Of a stretch of DNA of 64,000 nt, positions 54,965-64,000 are shown in pieces. How positions within the stretch are numbered: position 1 is the first letter of the stretch; every line of letters starts with the position of its first letter. Origin of the DNA: Halocynthiibacter sp. SDUM655004 (GTDB lineage: Bacteria; Pseudomonadota; Alphaproteobacteria; Rhodobacterales; Rhodobacteraceae); assembly GCF_026015885.1 (NCBI RefSeq), contig NZ_JAPDUG010000001.1, positions 868,001 through 932,000 on the forward strand, read 5' to 3'. Position numbers and translations under genes: made by a program. The notes below the pieces were generated by a model. It was not told where the DNA came from. It made no database searches and saw only the letters and a list, made by a program, of their open reading frames with translations.

Positions 54965-55854
54965 GATGTGGCCTTCCTTTGTGCTTCGCCCGCGGCGGTG
55001 GCTTGTCCATGGCTCAGGCGTTGCGTGATGCGCTCAAGCACTACTTCGCTTACCTTGGTAAAGGCGAGGTAAAACGCCAGCAGGCCGAGGAAATACCACA
55101 TGCGCCAATCGCCGTGCGGATAGTCTGTAAAGCGGGCCGTCTTGGTGCCGCCGAGTTCGCGCGCCCAGTACACGATATCTTCGATGCCAAGGATGAACAG
55201 CAGCGGCGTGGCCTTGATCAGGATCATCCAGAGATTTGACAGGCCGGGAAGCGCATAAATCCACATTTGCGGCACGAGAATGCGCCAGAAGCTTTGACGG
55301 TTGGTCATGCCATAGGCTTCGGCGGTTTCAATCTGTGCGCGAGGTACAGCGCGCATTGCGCCATAAAGCACATTGGCCGCGAAAGCCCCGAAAACAATCG
55401 CAAACGTTAGAACCGCGATTAGGAAACTATAGGTTTCATGCACCCATTCCGGAGAGGTCGAGAGCGGCAACTTCGCCGCATCACAGACAACGAAATCGCT
55501 GCCTTGTCGGATCGGCTCGCTCCAGTCGGGGCATTTGATTTTGTGACGGGTCCACTCCAGCGCCTGATCGATTGCAATGACGAAGAAGAGGAAAAAGACG
55601 ATGTCGGGTACACCGCGCACGATGGCCGTGTATCCTTTGCCGAGCCAGCGAAGTGGCGCAAATCCGGACCGCGCTGCCATCGCTCCGAAAAAACCGAAGA
55701 GCAGCGAGACAGGGGCGGTAATGGCCAGCAACAGCAGCACTGTCCCCACCGAGCCGTAAAGCGACATATGCTTCCCCGTTGTGAGGTAGCATGACAGCCA
55801 TTTCAGGCCTTCAAGAGTTGAGGGATCGGCGCAATATGAAAACATAAACAGCAT
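54961..55854 (-). CDS. Polar amino-acid ABC transporter permease (HisQ-like)
   Basis: The product is about 297 residues with several membrane segments and an EAA motif (AVPRAQIETAEAYGMTNRQSFWRILVPQM). I set the start at ATG 55854; a TTG 12 bases upstream and ATG 55845 are alternatives. A long periplasmic insertion (about residues 90-150 with CPDWSEPIRQGSDFVVCDAAKLP) is unusual and carries two Cys. It overlaps the next permease by 4 bases. A stem-loop precedes it. Confidence 0.88.
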   Translation of the reverse strand: MLFMFSYCADPSTLEGLKWLSCYLTTGKHMSLYGSVGTVLLLLAITAPVSLLFGFFGAMAARSGFAPLRWLGKGYTAIVRGVPDIVFFLFFVIAIDQALEWTRHKIKCPDWSEPIRQGSDFVVCDAAKLPLSTSPEWVHETYSFLIAVLTFAIVFGAFAANVLYGAMRAVPRAQIETAEAYGMTNRQSFWRILVPQMWIYALPGLSNLWMILIKATPLLFILGIEDIVYWARELGGTKTARFTDYPHGDWRMWYFLGLLAFYLAFTKVSEVVLERITQRLSHGQATAAGEAQRKATS

Positions 55855-55883
55855 ACACGCGCCCAAAAGTTTTGAGCGCGTGT
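55855..55883 (-). other. Intercistronic stem-loop between binding-protein and permease genes
   Basis: An 8-bp GC stem (55876-55883 with 55855-55862) with a 13-base loop lies between the solute-binding-protein stop and the permease start. On the minus strand no T-run follows, so it probably stabilises the upstream mRNA end and lowers downstream expression, as is common in ABC operons. Confidence 0.6.
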
Positions 55884-55902
55884 TTTTCCTATGAGGACAG
55901 GT

Positions 55903-56619
55903 TTAGAACGGCGCGGACTCAGGCAGCCATTTTACGATCAACTCGTTGAGTGTGCCGTCGTCTTTCATGGACTGGATCGCTGCGTCGAACTTGTCGCGAA
56001 GCTCTGTGTCGCTCTTACGCAGACCCATGCCAATGCCGCCGCCAAGCAGCACATCGTCACCAACGAGTGTAAGGTCAGCGTCTGCTTCTGCGATTTCAGC
56101 GAGGTACGCTTTGTCAGCAAGAACAGCGTCGGCTTCGCCATTGCGAACTGCTGCGACTGTTTCGTCAGGTGTTGCGAACTCGACAAGTGTTGCACCGGAT
56201 GCGGCAACGTGGCTTGCCTGAATTGTACCTGTTTGCGCAGCGATCACACCGCCTTCAAGGTCAACACCCTCAGACGCCGCGAGGTAGGACGATGGATCAG
56301 GCTGTGTGTAGTTTTGTGTGAAGTCGATAAGCTCTTTGCGCTCGTCTGTGATCGACATGCCAGCGATGATTGTATCGTAGTTGCCGGATGTGAGGTTCGG
56401 GATGATGGAATCCCAAGCGTTTGTGACCCACTCGCACTCAAGCTCGGCGCGTTTGCAAAGCTCGTCGCCAAGCTCGCGCTCAAAGCCGTCAACTTCGCCG
56501 TTGTCGTTGAGGAAGTTGTATGGAGGGTAGGCGCCTTCTGTGCCCATGCGAACTGTGTCTGCCATAGCAAAGCCCGCCGAAAGGGCGAGGGCCGTTGCGG
56601 AAATAAGAAGATTTTTCAT
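55903..56619 (-). CDS. Amino-acid ABC transporter substrate-binding protein
   Basis: This 238-residue periplasmic protein has a signal peptide (MKNLLISATALALSAGFAMA, cleavage after residue 20) and the SBP_bac_3 family opening TVRMGTEGAYPPYNFLNDNGEVDGFE. Blocks NAWDSIIPNLTSGNYDTIIAGMSITDERKELIDFTQNY and GIGMGLRKSDTELRDKFDAAI are typical of HisJ/ArgT-like proteins. The GGGAGACACAC element precedes the ATG. Two Cys lie close together (ELCKRAELEC) and may form a disulfide. Ligand probably a polar amino acid. Confidence 0.92.
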   Translation of the reverse strand: MKNLLISATALALSAGFAMADTVRMGTEGAYPPYNFLNDNGEVDGFERELGDELCKRAELECEWVTNAWDSIIPNLTSGNYDTIIAGMSITDERKELIDFTQNYTQPDPSSYLAASEGVDLEGGVIAAQTGTIQASHVAASGATLVEFATPDETVAAVRNGEADAVLADKAYLAEIAEADADLTLVGDDVLLGGGIGMGLRKSDTELRDKFDAAIQSMKDDGTLNELIVKWLPESAPF

Positions 56620-56689
56620 GTGTGTCTCCCATCTTGGTTGGTTGTTAGTGTTGAGTTTACTCGGTGAACTGCGTGTGCGCGGTTGGTGC

Positions 56690-57481
56690 TCACGCGGAAA
56701 CGGTTGCAGAGAGGAACTGCTGCAATCGTTCGGATTTCGGTGTGTTGAACACAGCCTCGGGCGGGCCTTCTTCTTCAATGAGGCCCTTGTGCAAAAACAC
56801 GACGTGGTCTGAAACGTCATTGGCAAGGCGCATATCGTGGGTCACGATGATCATCGTACGCCCCTCTGCCGCCAGATCTTTGATAACTTTGACAACTTCC
56901 TGCTCAAGCTCAGGGTCGAGCGCGCTGGTTGGTTCGTCAAACAACAGCGCTTTGGGTTGCATCGCAAGCGCTCGGGCAATGGCGGCTCGTTGCTGCTGTC
57001 CACCGGACATCTGTGCCGGGTAGACATCGCATTTATCGCCAATGCCCACCTTGGCAAGCAAAGCGCGCGCACGGGTTTCGACCTCGGCTTTGTCCTCGCC
57101 AAGAACGGTAACAGGCGCTTCCATTACGTTCTGCAAGATTGTCATATGGGCCCAGAGATTGAACTGCTGAAACACCATCGAAAGGTTTGTGCGAATACGT
57201 GTGACCTGCGCGCGATCAGCGGGGCGGCGATTCAGGCCGGTGCCTTTCCATCGGATCGGCTCCCCCTCAAAAAGTATTTCACCGGACTGGCTGTCTTCGA
57301 GCAGGTTGGCACAGCGCAAAAGCGTAGATTTCCCCGAACCGGACGACCCGATTAGCGACACGACATCGCCGCGCTTCGCAGAGATATCGACGCCCTTTAG
57401 GACCTCAAGATCGCCATAGCTCTTGTGCAGGTTTTTAATTTCGATGACGGGGGGCTGCGTAGAAGACTGTTTTTCTGTCAC
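56690..57481 (-). CDS. Polar amino-acid ABC transporter ATPase (HisP-like)
   Basis: The 263-residue ATPase has Walker A IGSSGSGKSTLLR (about 42-54), the Q-loop FQQFNLWAHMTIL, signature MSGGQQQRAAIA and Walker B ALLFDEPTSALDP. The Q-loop motif is typical of amino-acid (HAAT) importers. A GTG start at 57481 is used. It is the first gene of the operon that continues with binding protein, two permeases and the amidotransferase, all on the minus strand. Confidence 0.93.
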   Translation of the reverse strand: MTEKQSSTQPPVIEIKNLHKSYGDLEVLKGVDISAKRGDVVSLIGSSGSGKSTLLRCANLLEDSQSGEILFEGEPIRWKGTGLNRRPADRAQVTRIRTNLSMVFQQFNLWAHMTILQNVMEAPVTVLGEDKAEVETRARALLAKVGIGDKCDVYPAQMSGGQQQRAAIARALAMQPKALLFDEPTSALDPELEQEVVKVIKDLAAEGRTMIIVTHDMRLANDVSDHVVFLHKGLIEEEGPPEAVFNTPKSERLQQFLSATVSA

Positions 57482-57649
57482 GATGCTGCATCTGTTGAGT
57501 GATTAGGGTCCGAGTAGGGCGGAGAATTATCTTAAATGCAATGATAAAGAAACGTTTACGCAGGGTCACTGCCGAGATTCTTGTCTCTTGGTTGAAAATT
57601 CAGCAATGAATTTCCGCAAAAGTTGAGATTTGCCTTATTATTAAGGCGA

Positions 57650-58090
57650 TCACTTAGGGTTTCGGCGCGCAAGTACCCGCTGACGGCAAAGAGCGCTGTC
57701 GCGGTCGTTGATGCCGAGAAGATTGGCCAGCAGCCGCATGAGGGCGTCTTCGCTTTCGTCGCGCACCCCATCCTCAAGCACCACATCCCAAAGGTCTTCG
57801 ACAACAGCAAAGCGTTCGTCCAACGGCACGTTTTCCTTGATTGCCCGTGTAAAGCGAACGGTGTCAGGCGCGTTGGCCTCGTAGTCTTCGGCTTCAATCC
57901 GCAGTGCGGCGGCTTCTGCGGCGGTTAGGCCGTATCTTGCGGCGAGGAGACGGTCGATGCGCGTGATTTCACTTGCAGCATAGGTGCCGTCGCTACGGGC
58001 AAGCCGAACCATGAGCCCTGCGATGGCAAGCCGATCATCGCCATAGTCTGGCGCTTCGGGTGCGAAAACCGTCATGAGTTTGCTAAGCAT
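57650..58090 (-). CDS. TerB-family protein
   Basis: The 146-residue protein consists of one TerB domain: LAIAGLMVRLARSDGTYAASEITRIDRLL near the front and LWDVVLEDGVRDESEDALMRLLANLLGI later, the two acidic loop repeats. TerB domains bind metals and are linked to stress. It lies alone between the ABC operon and pyrG, on the same strand as both. A second TerB domain in this window is part of the DjlA-like protein at 16345. Confidence 0.85.
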   Translation of the reverse strand: MLSKLMTVFAPEAPDYGDDRLAIAGLMVRLARSDGTYAASEITRIDRLLAARYGLTAAEAAALRIEAEDYEANAPDTVRFTRAIKENVPLDERFAVVEDLWDVVLEDGVRDESEDALMRLLANLLGINDRDSALCRQRVLARRNPK

Positions 58091-58178
58091 TGGCCGTTCT
58101 CCTTTACCCCTACATAGGGCGCGCGGCCTTGTGTCTCAAGCCGCGCATGCGGGATTGAAACCTGACTGCGCGGTCGCG

Positions 58179-59822
58179 CTAAACTAGGCGCGAGTTTTCC
58201 TTGGCGGCCTTGACGAAGCCGTCAAACAACGGATGCGGCGCAAAGGGTTTTGATTTCAGTTCTGGGTGATATTGCACACCGATGAACCACGGGTGATCTT
58301 TCCACTCGACAATCTCCGGGAGCTTGCCGTCCGGGCTCATGCCGGAGAAATGCAAACCACAGGCTTCGAGCTGATCGCGGTATTTGATGTCGACCTCATA
58401 GCGGTGGCGGTGACGCTCTTCAATTGTCGTCGCGCCATAGACTTCGGCAACTTTCGAATCTGGATCAAGAACGGCTGTATAGGCGCCAAGGCGCATGGTG
58501 CCGCCCTTGTCGTCTGTAACTTTGCGCGCAACCTTATGGTTGCCCTGTACCCATTCCTTGAGGTGGTAAACAACTGGAGTGAAACGTTTTTCACCTGCTT
58601 CGTGGTCAAATTCTTCGGAACCGGCATCAGGAAGCTCGGCCACATTACGGGCGGCTTCAATCACAGCCATCTGCATACCGAGGCAAATTCCGAGGTAAGG
58701 AATTTTGCGTGTACGGGCAAATTCGGCTGCTTTGATTTTGCCTTCGGTGCCGCGTTCGCCAAACCCGCCAGGTACGAGGATCGCGTGATACCCTTCGAGG
58801 TAAGGAGCCGCGTCTTCTTTGTCGAAGACTTCGGCGTCGACCCACTCGACCTTGACCTTCACGCGGTTGGCCATGCCGCCATGCGTAAGCGCCTCGGCGA
58901 TGGATTTATAGGCGTCCTCAAGCTGGGTGTATTTACCGACGATGGCGATTTTTACTTCGCCTTCTGGGTGGAATACACGATCGGCCACGTCGTCCCAGCG
59001 GCGGAGGTCCGGCTTGGGGGCGGGGGCGATGTTGAAGGCGTCCAGAACGGCCTGATCCAGCCCTTCGCGGTGATAGGCAAGCGGCGCCTCGTAGATCGAT
59101 TTCAGGTCATAAGCTGCGATGACGTTTTCTTTGCGAACATTACAGAAAAGGCCGATTTTAGCGCGCTCTTTCTCTGGGATCGGCTGCTCGGAACGGCAAA
59201 CGAGCACATCAGGCGCGATGCCGATGGAGCGCAGTTCTTTTACGCTGTGCTGTGTTGGTTTGGTCTTGAGTTCGCCAGAGGCCGCCAGATACGGCAGGAG
59301 CGTAAGGTGCATAAAAATGCATTGCCCGCGTGGCTTGTCCTGGGAGAATTGGCGGATGGCTTCAAAGAACGGTAGGCCCTCGATATCGCCTACAGTGCCG
59401 CCGATTTCGCAGAGCATGAAATCAACTTCGTCGTCGCCGACATGAAGGAACTCTTTGATCTCGTTGGTGACGTGAGGGATCACCTGAATGGTCTTGCCGA
59501 GATAATCGCCACGGCGTTCTTTCTCGAGCACAGTTGAATAGACGCGCCCCGAGGAGACAGAATCAGTATTGCGCGCTGCCACGCCGGTAAAGCGCTCGTA
59601 GTGCCCAAGGTCGAGGTCCGTCTCAGCGCCATCATCGGTTACGAAAACCTCGCCGTGCTCGAACGGGCTCATCGTGCCTGGATCAACGTTGAGGTAGGGG
59701 TCAAGCTTGCGCAGGCGTACGGAATAGCCCCGTGCCTGAAGCAATGCGCCAAGAGCCGCCGACGCGAGGCCTTTGCCAAGCGATGAAACAACGCCACCAG
59801 TGATGAAGATATAACGAGCCAT
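58179..59822 (-). CDS. pyrG: CTP synthase
   Basis: This 547-residue enzyme makes CTP from UTP with glutamine. The amidoligase domain shows [23 protein letters not shown] with a P-loop and [40 protein letters not shown]. The C-terminal GATase has LGICLGMQ with the catalytic Cys and GVQYHPE with His-Glu. ATG 59822 is standard; upstream TTG is less likely. secG lies upstream on the same strand, 180 bases away, a common alphaproteobacterial order. Confidence 0.97.
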   Translation of the reverse strand: MARYIFITGGVVSSLGKGLASAALGALLQARGYSVRLRKLDPYLNVDPGTMSPFEHGEVFVTDDGAETDLDLGHYERFTGVAARNTDSVSSGRVYSTVLEKERRGDYLGKTIQVIPHVTNEIKEFLHVGDDEVDFMLCEIGGTVGDIEGLPFFEAIRQFSQDKPRGQCIFMHLTLLPYLAASGELKTKPTQHSVKELRSIGIAPDVLVCRSEQPIPEKERAKIGLFCNVRKENVIAAYDLKSIYEAPLAYHREGLDQAVLDAFNIAPAPKPDLRRWDDVADRVFHPEGEVKIAIVGKYTQLEDAYKSIAEALTHGGMANRVKVKVEWVDAEVFDKEDAAPYLEGYHAILVPGGFGERGTEGKIKAAEFARTRKIPYLGICLGMQMAVIEAARNVAELPDAGSEEFDHEAGEKRFTPVVYHLKEWVQGNHKVARKVTDDKGGTMRLGAYTAVLDPDSKVAEVYGATTIEERHRHRYEVDIKYRDQLEACGLHFSGMSPDGKLPEIVEWKDHPWFIGVQYHPELKSKPFAPHPLFDGFVKAAKENSRLV

Positions 59823-60002
59823 TGGGCGATCGTCTCCCGTGAGAAGTGTTTTACAAGTGCTGGAAAAAGGCCCGACAGCCACAGCATCACGGGATTTAAG
59901 TCATAACGGATTCGCAAGCGATCCGCAACCAAAACCCAAGATGCTGCGGCGCAAATCCGCCGCTAGCCTATCTGTTGTGGTAGTTTGTGAGGTGTTGTTG
60001 GC

Positions 60003-60368
60003 TTATTCTGCCGCTGGAGGCGTCAGGGGTGCATCACCTGCGGAAGGCGGCAGAAGCGCGTCTGCATCACCAAGCGGGCTGCTTTCCTCGGCTACTGGAG
60101 CGGGCGCTGTGCCGCCAACGCGGTCAAGAACCGAACCGCTGGAGGATTTCTGCGCTGCAATCACAGTGAGTGTGATCGACGTCACAATAAACCCGATTGC
60201 CAAGAACCAAGTGATCTTGCCCAAAGCTGTTTCGGCCGAACGCGTGGATACGCCTTTGTTACCGCCGCCCCCAACTCCCAGACCGCCCCCTTCGGAACGC
60301 TGGAGCAGTACGATGCCGATGAGCGACAGCGCAAGGATCAGGTGGATGACAAGAACGATATTTTCCAT
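60003..60368 (-). CDS. secG: Preprotein translocase subunit SecG
   Basis: The 121-residue protein has two hydrophobic segments (ENIVLVIHLILALSLIGIVLL at the front and WFLAIGFIVTSITLTVIAA at about 54-72) separated by the Gly-rich linker RSEGGGLGVGGGGN, typical of SecG. A C-terminal Ala/Pro-rich tail (about 50 residues) extends into the cytoplasm or periplasm and is common in Rhodobacterales. It aids SecYEG protein export. It precedes pyrG. Confidence 0.92.
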   Translation of the reverse strand: MENIVLVIHLILALSLIGIVLLQRSEGGGLGVGGGGNKGVSTRSAETALGKITWFLAIGFIVTSITLTVIAAQKSSSGSVLDRVGGTAPAPVAEESSPLGDADALLPPSAGDAPLTPPAAE

Positions 60369-60606
60369 GAGGCAACCCAGTTTAAGCTTTGCGGTTATCT
60401 AGGCGGTCTTGCGCCGGCTCGCAACCCTATTCGTGGCATTCACCTGTGTTGAAGGCGGGCGACGTGGCTTTATACAACATCTTTGCCGGATTTTGACCAT
60501 GCGGAAGCGGTGAAAAGCGAGTTTTTGAGGAATATAAATAAAGTGGTTTCACCAAGACGCGCGGCGCGCTATACGGGCGCGGGTTTTCTAATTCCGGGAA
60601 AGAAGT

Positions 60607-61899
60607 ATGGCTAACGTTGTCGTTGTAGGCGCCCAATGGGGTGACGAAGGAAAAGGCAAGATCGTGGATTGGCTTAGCGAGCGCGCTGATGTCATTGCAC
60701 GATTTCAGGGCGGGCATAATGCTGGCCACACGCTGGTAATTGACGGCAAGGTTTACAAACTTTCGCTCCTGCCTTCGGGCATCGTGCGCGGCGGCAAGCT
60801 TTCTGTCATCGGCAACGGTGTTGTGCTTGACCCGTGGCACCTCAGCGAGGAAATCACCAAGTTGCGGGATCAGGGCGTTGATATTACGCCAGAAAATCTG
60901 ATGATCGCTGAAAATACGCCGTTGATCCTGCCAGTGCATGGCGAGCTTGATCGCGCCCGCGAAGAGCAAGTGTCTGTGGCCAAGATCGGCACAACAGGTC
61001 GCGGTATTGGCCCAGCTTATGAGGATAAAGTGGGGCGTCGCGCTATTCGCGTGGCTGACCTTGCGGATGAAGCGACGCTGGAAACACGCGTTGATCGCCT
61101 CCTGCTGCACCACGACACTCTGCGCCGCGGTATGGGGCTTGAACCCGTCGATCGTGCGGACCTTTTGGCCAAGCTCAAGGAAATCGCCGAGATCGTACTT
61201 CCCTATGCTGCGCCGGTTTGGAAGGTGCTGAACGAGCAACGCAAATCTGGCAAGCGGATTCTGTTTGAAGGGGCGCAAGGCTCGCTTCTGGACATTGATT
61301 TCGGCACTTATCCTTTTGTGACATCCTCGAACGTGATCGCAGGGCAAGCCGCAACCGGGACCGGTATCGGCCCTGGTTCTATCGACTATGTCCTTGGAAT
61401 CGTTAAGGCTTATACAACCCGCGTGGGCGAGGGGCCGTTCCCGGTAGAGCTGGACGACGCCGACGGTCAACGCCTCGGCGAGCGTGGGCATGAGTTTGGA
61501 ACTGTAACAGGCCGGAAGCGCCGCTGCGGTTGGTTTGATGCGGTTCTTGTCCGCCAGACATGCGCGACTTCGGGCGTAAACGGCATCGCATTCACCAAGC
61601 TTGACGTGCTTGACGGGTTTGAAGAGTTGAAAATCTGTGTGGGCTATGAGCTTGACGGAGAGCGCATCGACTATCTGCCGACTGCGGCGGATCACCAAGC
61701 CCGCGTGAAGCCGATCTATGAAACACTCCCTGGTTGGAGCGAAAGCACTGAGGGCGCGCGGAGTTGGGCTGATCTTCCTGCCAACGCCATCAAATACGTG
61801 CGTCGGGTTGAAGAGTTGATCGACTGCCCTGTTGCGCTTCTTTCGACGAGCCCTGAGCGGGACGACACGATCCTCGTTCACGACCCATTCGCCGACTGA
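60607..61899 (+). CDS. purA: Adenylosuccinate synthetase
   Basis: This 430-residue enzyme condenses IMP and aspartate with GTP, the first committed step to AMP. Blocks seen are [18 protein letters not shown] (GTP loop), [23 protein letters not shown] and [16 protein letters not shown]. Length and motifs are standard. Divergent from secG; it shares a start/stop overlap with the DUF2842 gene (TGATGG). It is followed by a small membrane protein gene. Confidence 0.97.
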   Translation: MANVVVVGAQWGDEGKGKIVDWLSERADVIARFQGGHNAGHTLVIDGKVYKLSLLPSGIVRGGKLSVIGNGVVLDPWHLSEEITKLRDQGVDITPENLMIAENTPLILPVHGELDRAREEQVSVAKIGTTGRGIGPAYEDKVGRRAIRVADLADEATLETRVDRLLLHHDTLRRGMGLEPVDRADLLAKLKEIAEIVLPYAAPVWKVLNEQRKSGKRILFEGAQGSLLDIDFGTYPFVTSSNVIAGQAATGTGIGPGSIDYVLGIVKAYTTRVGEGPFPVELDDADGQRLGERGHEFGTVTGRKRRCGWFDAVLVRQTCATSGVNGIAFTKLDVLDGFEELKICVGYELDGERIDYLPTAADHQARVKPIYETLPGWSESTEGARSWADLPANAIKYVRRVEELIDCPVALLSTSPERDDTILVHDPFAD

Positions 61900-62141
61900 T
61901 GGCTGGCCTCTCTTATAAGGCGCGGCGGCGGTGGTCTCTGGTGATTTTGCTCGTTGGGCTGCCGGCCTATATCATTGCGTGCTGGGTGATCCTGAGCTTT
62001 CTGGATCGTCCACCGTTCATTGTTGAGCTGGCCGTTTACATCATCCTTGGCGTGCTGTGGGCCTTGCCCTTCAAAGCGGTGTTCAAGGGGATCGGTAAAG
62101 CTGATCCGGATGCGCCGCCAGAAGATGGCGAGAATCGTTAA
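61899..62141 (+). CDS. DUF2842 small membrane protein
   Basis: The 80-residue protein has a basic N-terminus (KARRRWS), two membrane segments (LVILLVGLPAYIIACWVIL and VYIILGVLWALPF) and an acidic tail. It matches DUF2842, found in alphaproteobacteria and often behind purA. Its ATG overlaps the purA TGA stop. Function is unknown. A bidirectional terminator follows. Confidence 0.87.
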   Translation: MAGLSYKARRRWSLVILLVGLPAYIIACWVILSFLDRPPFIVELAVYIILGVLWALPFKAVFKGIGKADPDAPPEDGENR

Positions 62142-62160
62142 AGCATTGCTCTTAAATTGA

Positions 62161-62190
62161 AAAAGGCAGCCCTTTGGCTGCCTTTTGCTT
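62161..62190. terminator. Bidirectional terminator between DUF2842 and the acidic protein gene
   Basis: An 11-bp stem (62161-62171 with 62176-62186) with a 4-base loop is flanked by A-rich sequence on the left and T-rich on the right. It ends the purA-DUF2842 transcript and, on the other strand, the large acidic gene. Confidence 0.88.
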
Positions 62191-62207
62191 TTCTATGGCG
62201 CTTTTAA

Positions 62208-64000
62208 TTACTCGCCTGCGATACGGGCGTCCGGTTTGAACCGTGTGGATTCGGCAACCTTGAACTGGCCGCGCTTGACCTTTTCGATCTTGCCCTGACG
62301 GAGCAGGAGACCAAAGGAACGCAGGCGCTCTTCGCGGGTGAGGCCCTTTACATCGCTGTGACGCTCAACCTGACGCATGAGTTGCGGGCGGGTGAAGCTT
62401 TCGAGACCTTCAACATAAGACGTATATGCTGCTGCGGCTTCAAGCAAATCTGGAAGATCCTTGGCGCCAACACGGTCAGCAAACTCTGAGAAAGAGCTGC
62501 TGTCTGCCAGATGCGCGGCACTTGCGCTGCTCATCGGAGTTGTGCGGCCTTCGTTGACGTCTCGAAGCTCAAGCGGTGTTTTGCGCTTGGGTGTTTCGTC
62601 GGCTTCGTCCACGTCGATGCGTTGCGCGGAGACCAGCATCAGAGGGGCCGGACGCTTTTCGCCATCGTCGGATTTTGCTTCGCCAGGACGAACAACCTCT
62701 GCGAGGTCTTTGCGGTATTCGTCGGCAACGTCGTCTTTGGCTGGCTTCGCGCCACCGAGGATTTTGCGATCCGCGACGGTTGCGGCAACAGCGGCCTTCA
62801 GATGTGCAATCGCGCTGCGGCGGCGTGTGCCTTCTGTTTCGGCGAACTTGCTGTCTGTCTCTTCCATCAGACGATCAACTTTTTCTTCGTCAGACAGTTG
62901 CGGCAGAACGTGGCGCTCGCTGGAAACCACAGCTTCATCTTCGGGTGCATCCACCTTTTCAGCGGCGGCCAGATCGGCAAGAAGCTCGGCTTCGTCCTCA
63001 GCGGAAAGAACCTTTTCTTTGCGGACACGGCGCGGCGTGATTTTGCGCGGTGTGACAGGCTTGTCCTCTGCAACGGGCTCTTCAACCTCTGCGGCCGGAG
63101 CAGGTGCATCTGGAACCGGAGTTGGCGTTGGTTTGCTAACGCGGATTGCACGAGCACGGGCACGTGCGGCAACGCTGGAAACTTCTGGGTTTGCGACGCG
63201 CTGTTGGCCGTCCTGCGGGGTATTATCTCCGCGGGCTTCCTCTTCTGGCGCCTCGTCAATTGCTTCGACTTCTTCGATTTCAGATGTTTCGAAAGCTACA
63301 GCCTCGGCAACCTCTTCTTCCGCTTCTGTTTCCGCAGCGGCGAAGTCTTCTTCGGTTGCGCCATCAAGGGCGGCAAGGTTCAGAATGTCTTCTTCCGAAG
63401 CCTCTGTTTCCTCGATGTGGTCTGTGAATTCGGCTTCATACTCGTTTTCAAGCGCGGCGCTCTCAGCCTCTGGCTCTGCGTCGAATGCGTCGCGGATCGA
63501 GTCCATGCCGACAACTTCAATCTCGTCTTCGACTGTCTCTTCTGCTTCCGCTTCGACCTCCGAGGCACTTTCGTCCTCAAGCTGAGTCTGTGCAAGGATG
63601 GAAGACGGATCAAAAGCGGCCTCTTCGACCTCTTCTTCAGCTTCTTCGGCTTGCGCTTCAACAACGTCGCCTTCGTCGTCCAATCCGATAAAGATGTTGC
63701 GGGTATCTTCCTCGACATCCTCATCAATATCGTCGAACGGCTCTGCTTCTTCGGCGACTGTTTCCTCAGCGACCTCTTCAGATGCGGCTTCAATCTCTGC
63801 AGTCTCTTCAACAGTTTCTTCTACTGTATCTTCGGCTTCTTCTTCTGCGACGAGAGGAGCTTCTTCTGCGATCTCTTCAACTTCTTCGGAGACAGCTTCT
63901 GTTGCTTCCGGCTCTTCGATCTCCGCAGCAGGAGCAGCCTCTTCTACGGCTTCCTCTTCGATGTCGGCGAAAGCGCTTTCAATCGGGGGCAGCAGATCTT
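62208..64000 (-). CDS. Large acidic Glu/Ala-rich protein (partial, N-terminus outside window)
   Basis: The frame stays open from the stop at 62208 to the window edge, giving 596 residues of a longer protein. Most of it (about the first 400 visible residues) is very acidic low-complexity sequence with repeated EEA, EEE and VEE units; Arg- and Pro-rich linkers (RARARAIRVSKPTPTPVP, KPVTPRKITPRRVRKEK) interrupt it. Only the last about 110 residues (SSFSEFADRVGAKDLPDLLEAAAAYTSYVEGLESFTRPQLMRQVERH, split blocks) look folded, possibly a winged-helix-like domain. It resembles roseobacter proteins wrongly labelled CheA; no kinase motif is seen. Function unknown. Confidence 0.75.
   Translation of the reverse strand, partial: DLLPPIESAFADIEEEAVEEAAPAAEIEEPEATEAVSEEVEEIAEEAPLVAEEEAEDTVEETVEETAEIEAASEEVAEETVAEEAEPFDDIDEDVEEDTRNIFIGLDDEGDVVEAQAEEAEEEVEEAAFDPSSILAQTQLEDESASEVEAEAEETVEDEIEVVGMDSIRDAFDAEPEAESAALENEYEAEFTDHIEETEASEEDILNLAALDGATEEDFAAAETEAEEEVAEAVAFETSEIEEVEAIDEAPEEEARGDNTPQDGQQRVANPEVSSVAARARARAIRVSKPTPTPVPDAPAPAAEVEEPVAEDKPVTPRKITPRRVRKEKVLSAEDEAELLADLAAAEKVDAPEDEAVVSSERHVLPQLSDEEKVDRLMEETDSKFAETEGTRRRSAIAHLKAAVAATVADRKILGGAKPAKDDVADEYRKDLAEVVRPGEAKSDDGEKRPAPLMLVSAQRIDVDEADETPKRKTPLELRDVNEGRTTPMSSASAAHLADSSSFSEFADRVGAKDLPDLLEAAAAYTSYVEGLESFTRPQLMRQVERHSDVKGLTREERLRSFGLLLRQGKIEKVKRGQFKVAESTRFKPDARIAGE

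Noticed and set aside
60427-61881. 484-codon frame opposite purA
   Set aside because: It is an antisense shadow; purA motifs on the plus strand are complete.

Overview
The window looks like ordinary chromosome of a marine Rhodobacteraceae (Roseobacter-group alphaproteobacterium). Supporting signs are a methylmalonyl-CoA pathway with a PccR-type regulator, PHB genes in the order phaZ / phaC-phaP-phaR, a short alphaproteobacterial ProS, HdaA instead of Hda, ThyX, SdhE, a lolC/F-lolD pair and a DUF2842 gene behind purA. I see no rRNA, tRNA, CRISPR array, insertion sequence or prophage. One gene (27747-28415) has clearly different base composition.

Layout. 1-3.5 kb: end of a YebC-type gene, a divergent argP/argO exporter pair, an EamA transporter, a YdcH-like protein and a CoxG-like protein. 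3.6-15.1 kb: propionyl-CoA assimilation (pccR, an MFS pump, pccB, five small unknown or lipoprotein genes, pccA, a DUF4174 gene, methylmalonyl-CoA mutase). TTTGCAAA-type PccR sites lie before pccB and pccR. 15.2-18.4 kb: VOC protein, acetyltransferase, TerB-DnaJ protein, EEP hydrolase and a small secreted protein. 18.4-24 kb (minus): perM-hdaA-ppk-ppx. 24.1-27.5 kb: proS and the lipoprotein-release ABC transporter. 27.7-30.4 kb (minus): parE and an overlapping AT-rich membrane-protein gene. 30.5-40.9 kb: housekeeping and stress genes (PLP enzyme, PPK2, MATE pump, aspC, sdhE, a MarR regulator, gloA, thyX, two cold-shock genes, an ArsC/Spx-like protein).

41-43.5 kb (minus) is the most interesting region. 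A small four-cysteine DUF2282 precursor, a DUF692/MNIO enzyme, a DUF2063 partner and a DoxX membrane protein match the recently described bufferin/HvfABC class of copper-related RiPP systems. 43.9-48.9 kb: thrS, two alpha/beta hydrolases, a VOC protein and an M15-like protein. 48.8-53.4 kb: the PHB locus with four CTGC-N3/4-GCAG type sites, which are predicted PhaR operators before phaC, phaP and phaR. 53.4-57.5 kb (minus): a polar amino-acid ABC transporter ending in a class-I glutamine amidotransferase. 57.6-64 kb: TerB protein, pyrG, secG, purA-DUF2842 and the C-terminal part of a very acidic Glu/Ala-rich protein cut by the window edge.

The genes support a heterotroph that assimilates propionyl-CoA through succinyl-CoA, stores carbon as PHB and phosphate as polyphosphate, and handles metal or cold stress. 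All functions are inferred from sequence reading; no database search was possible.
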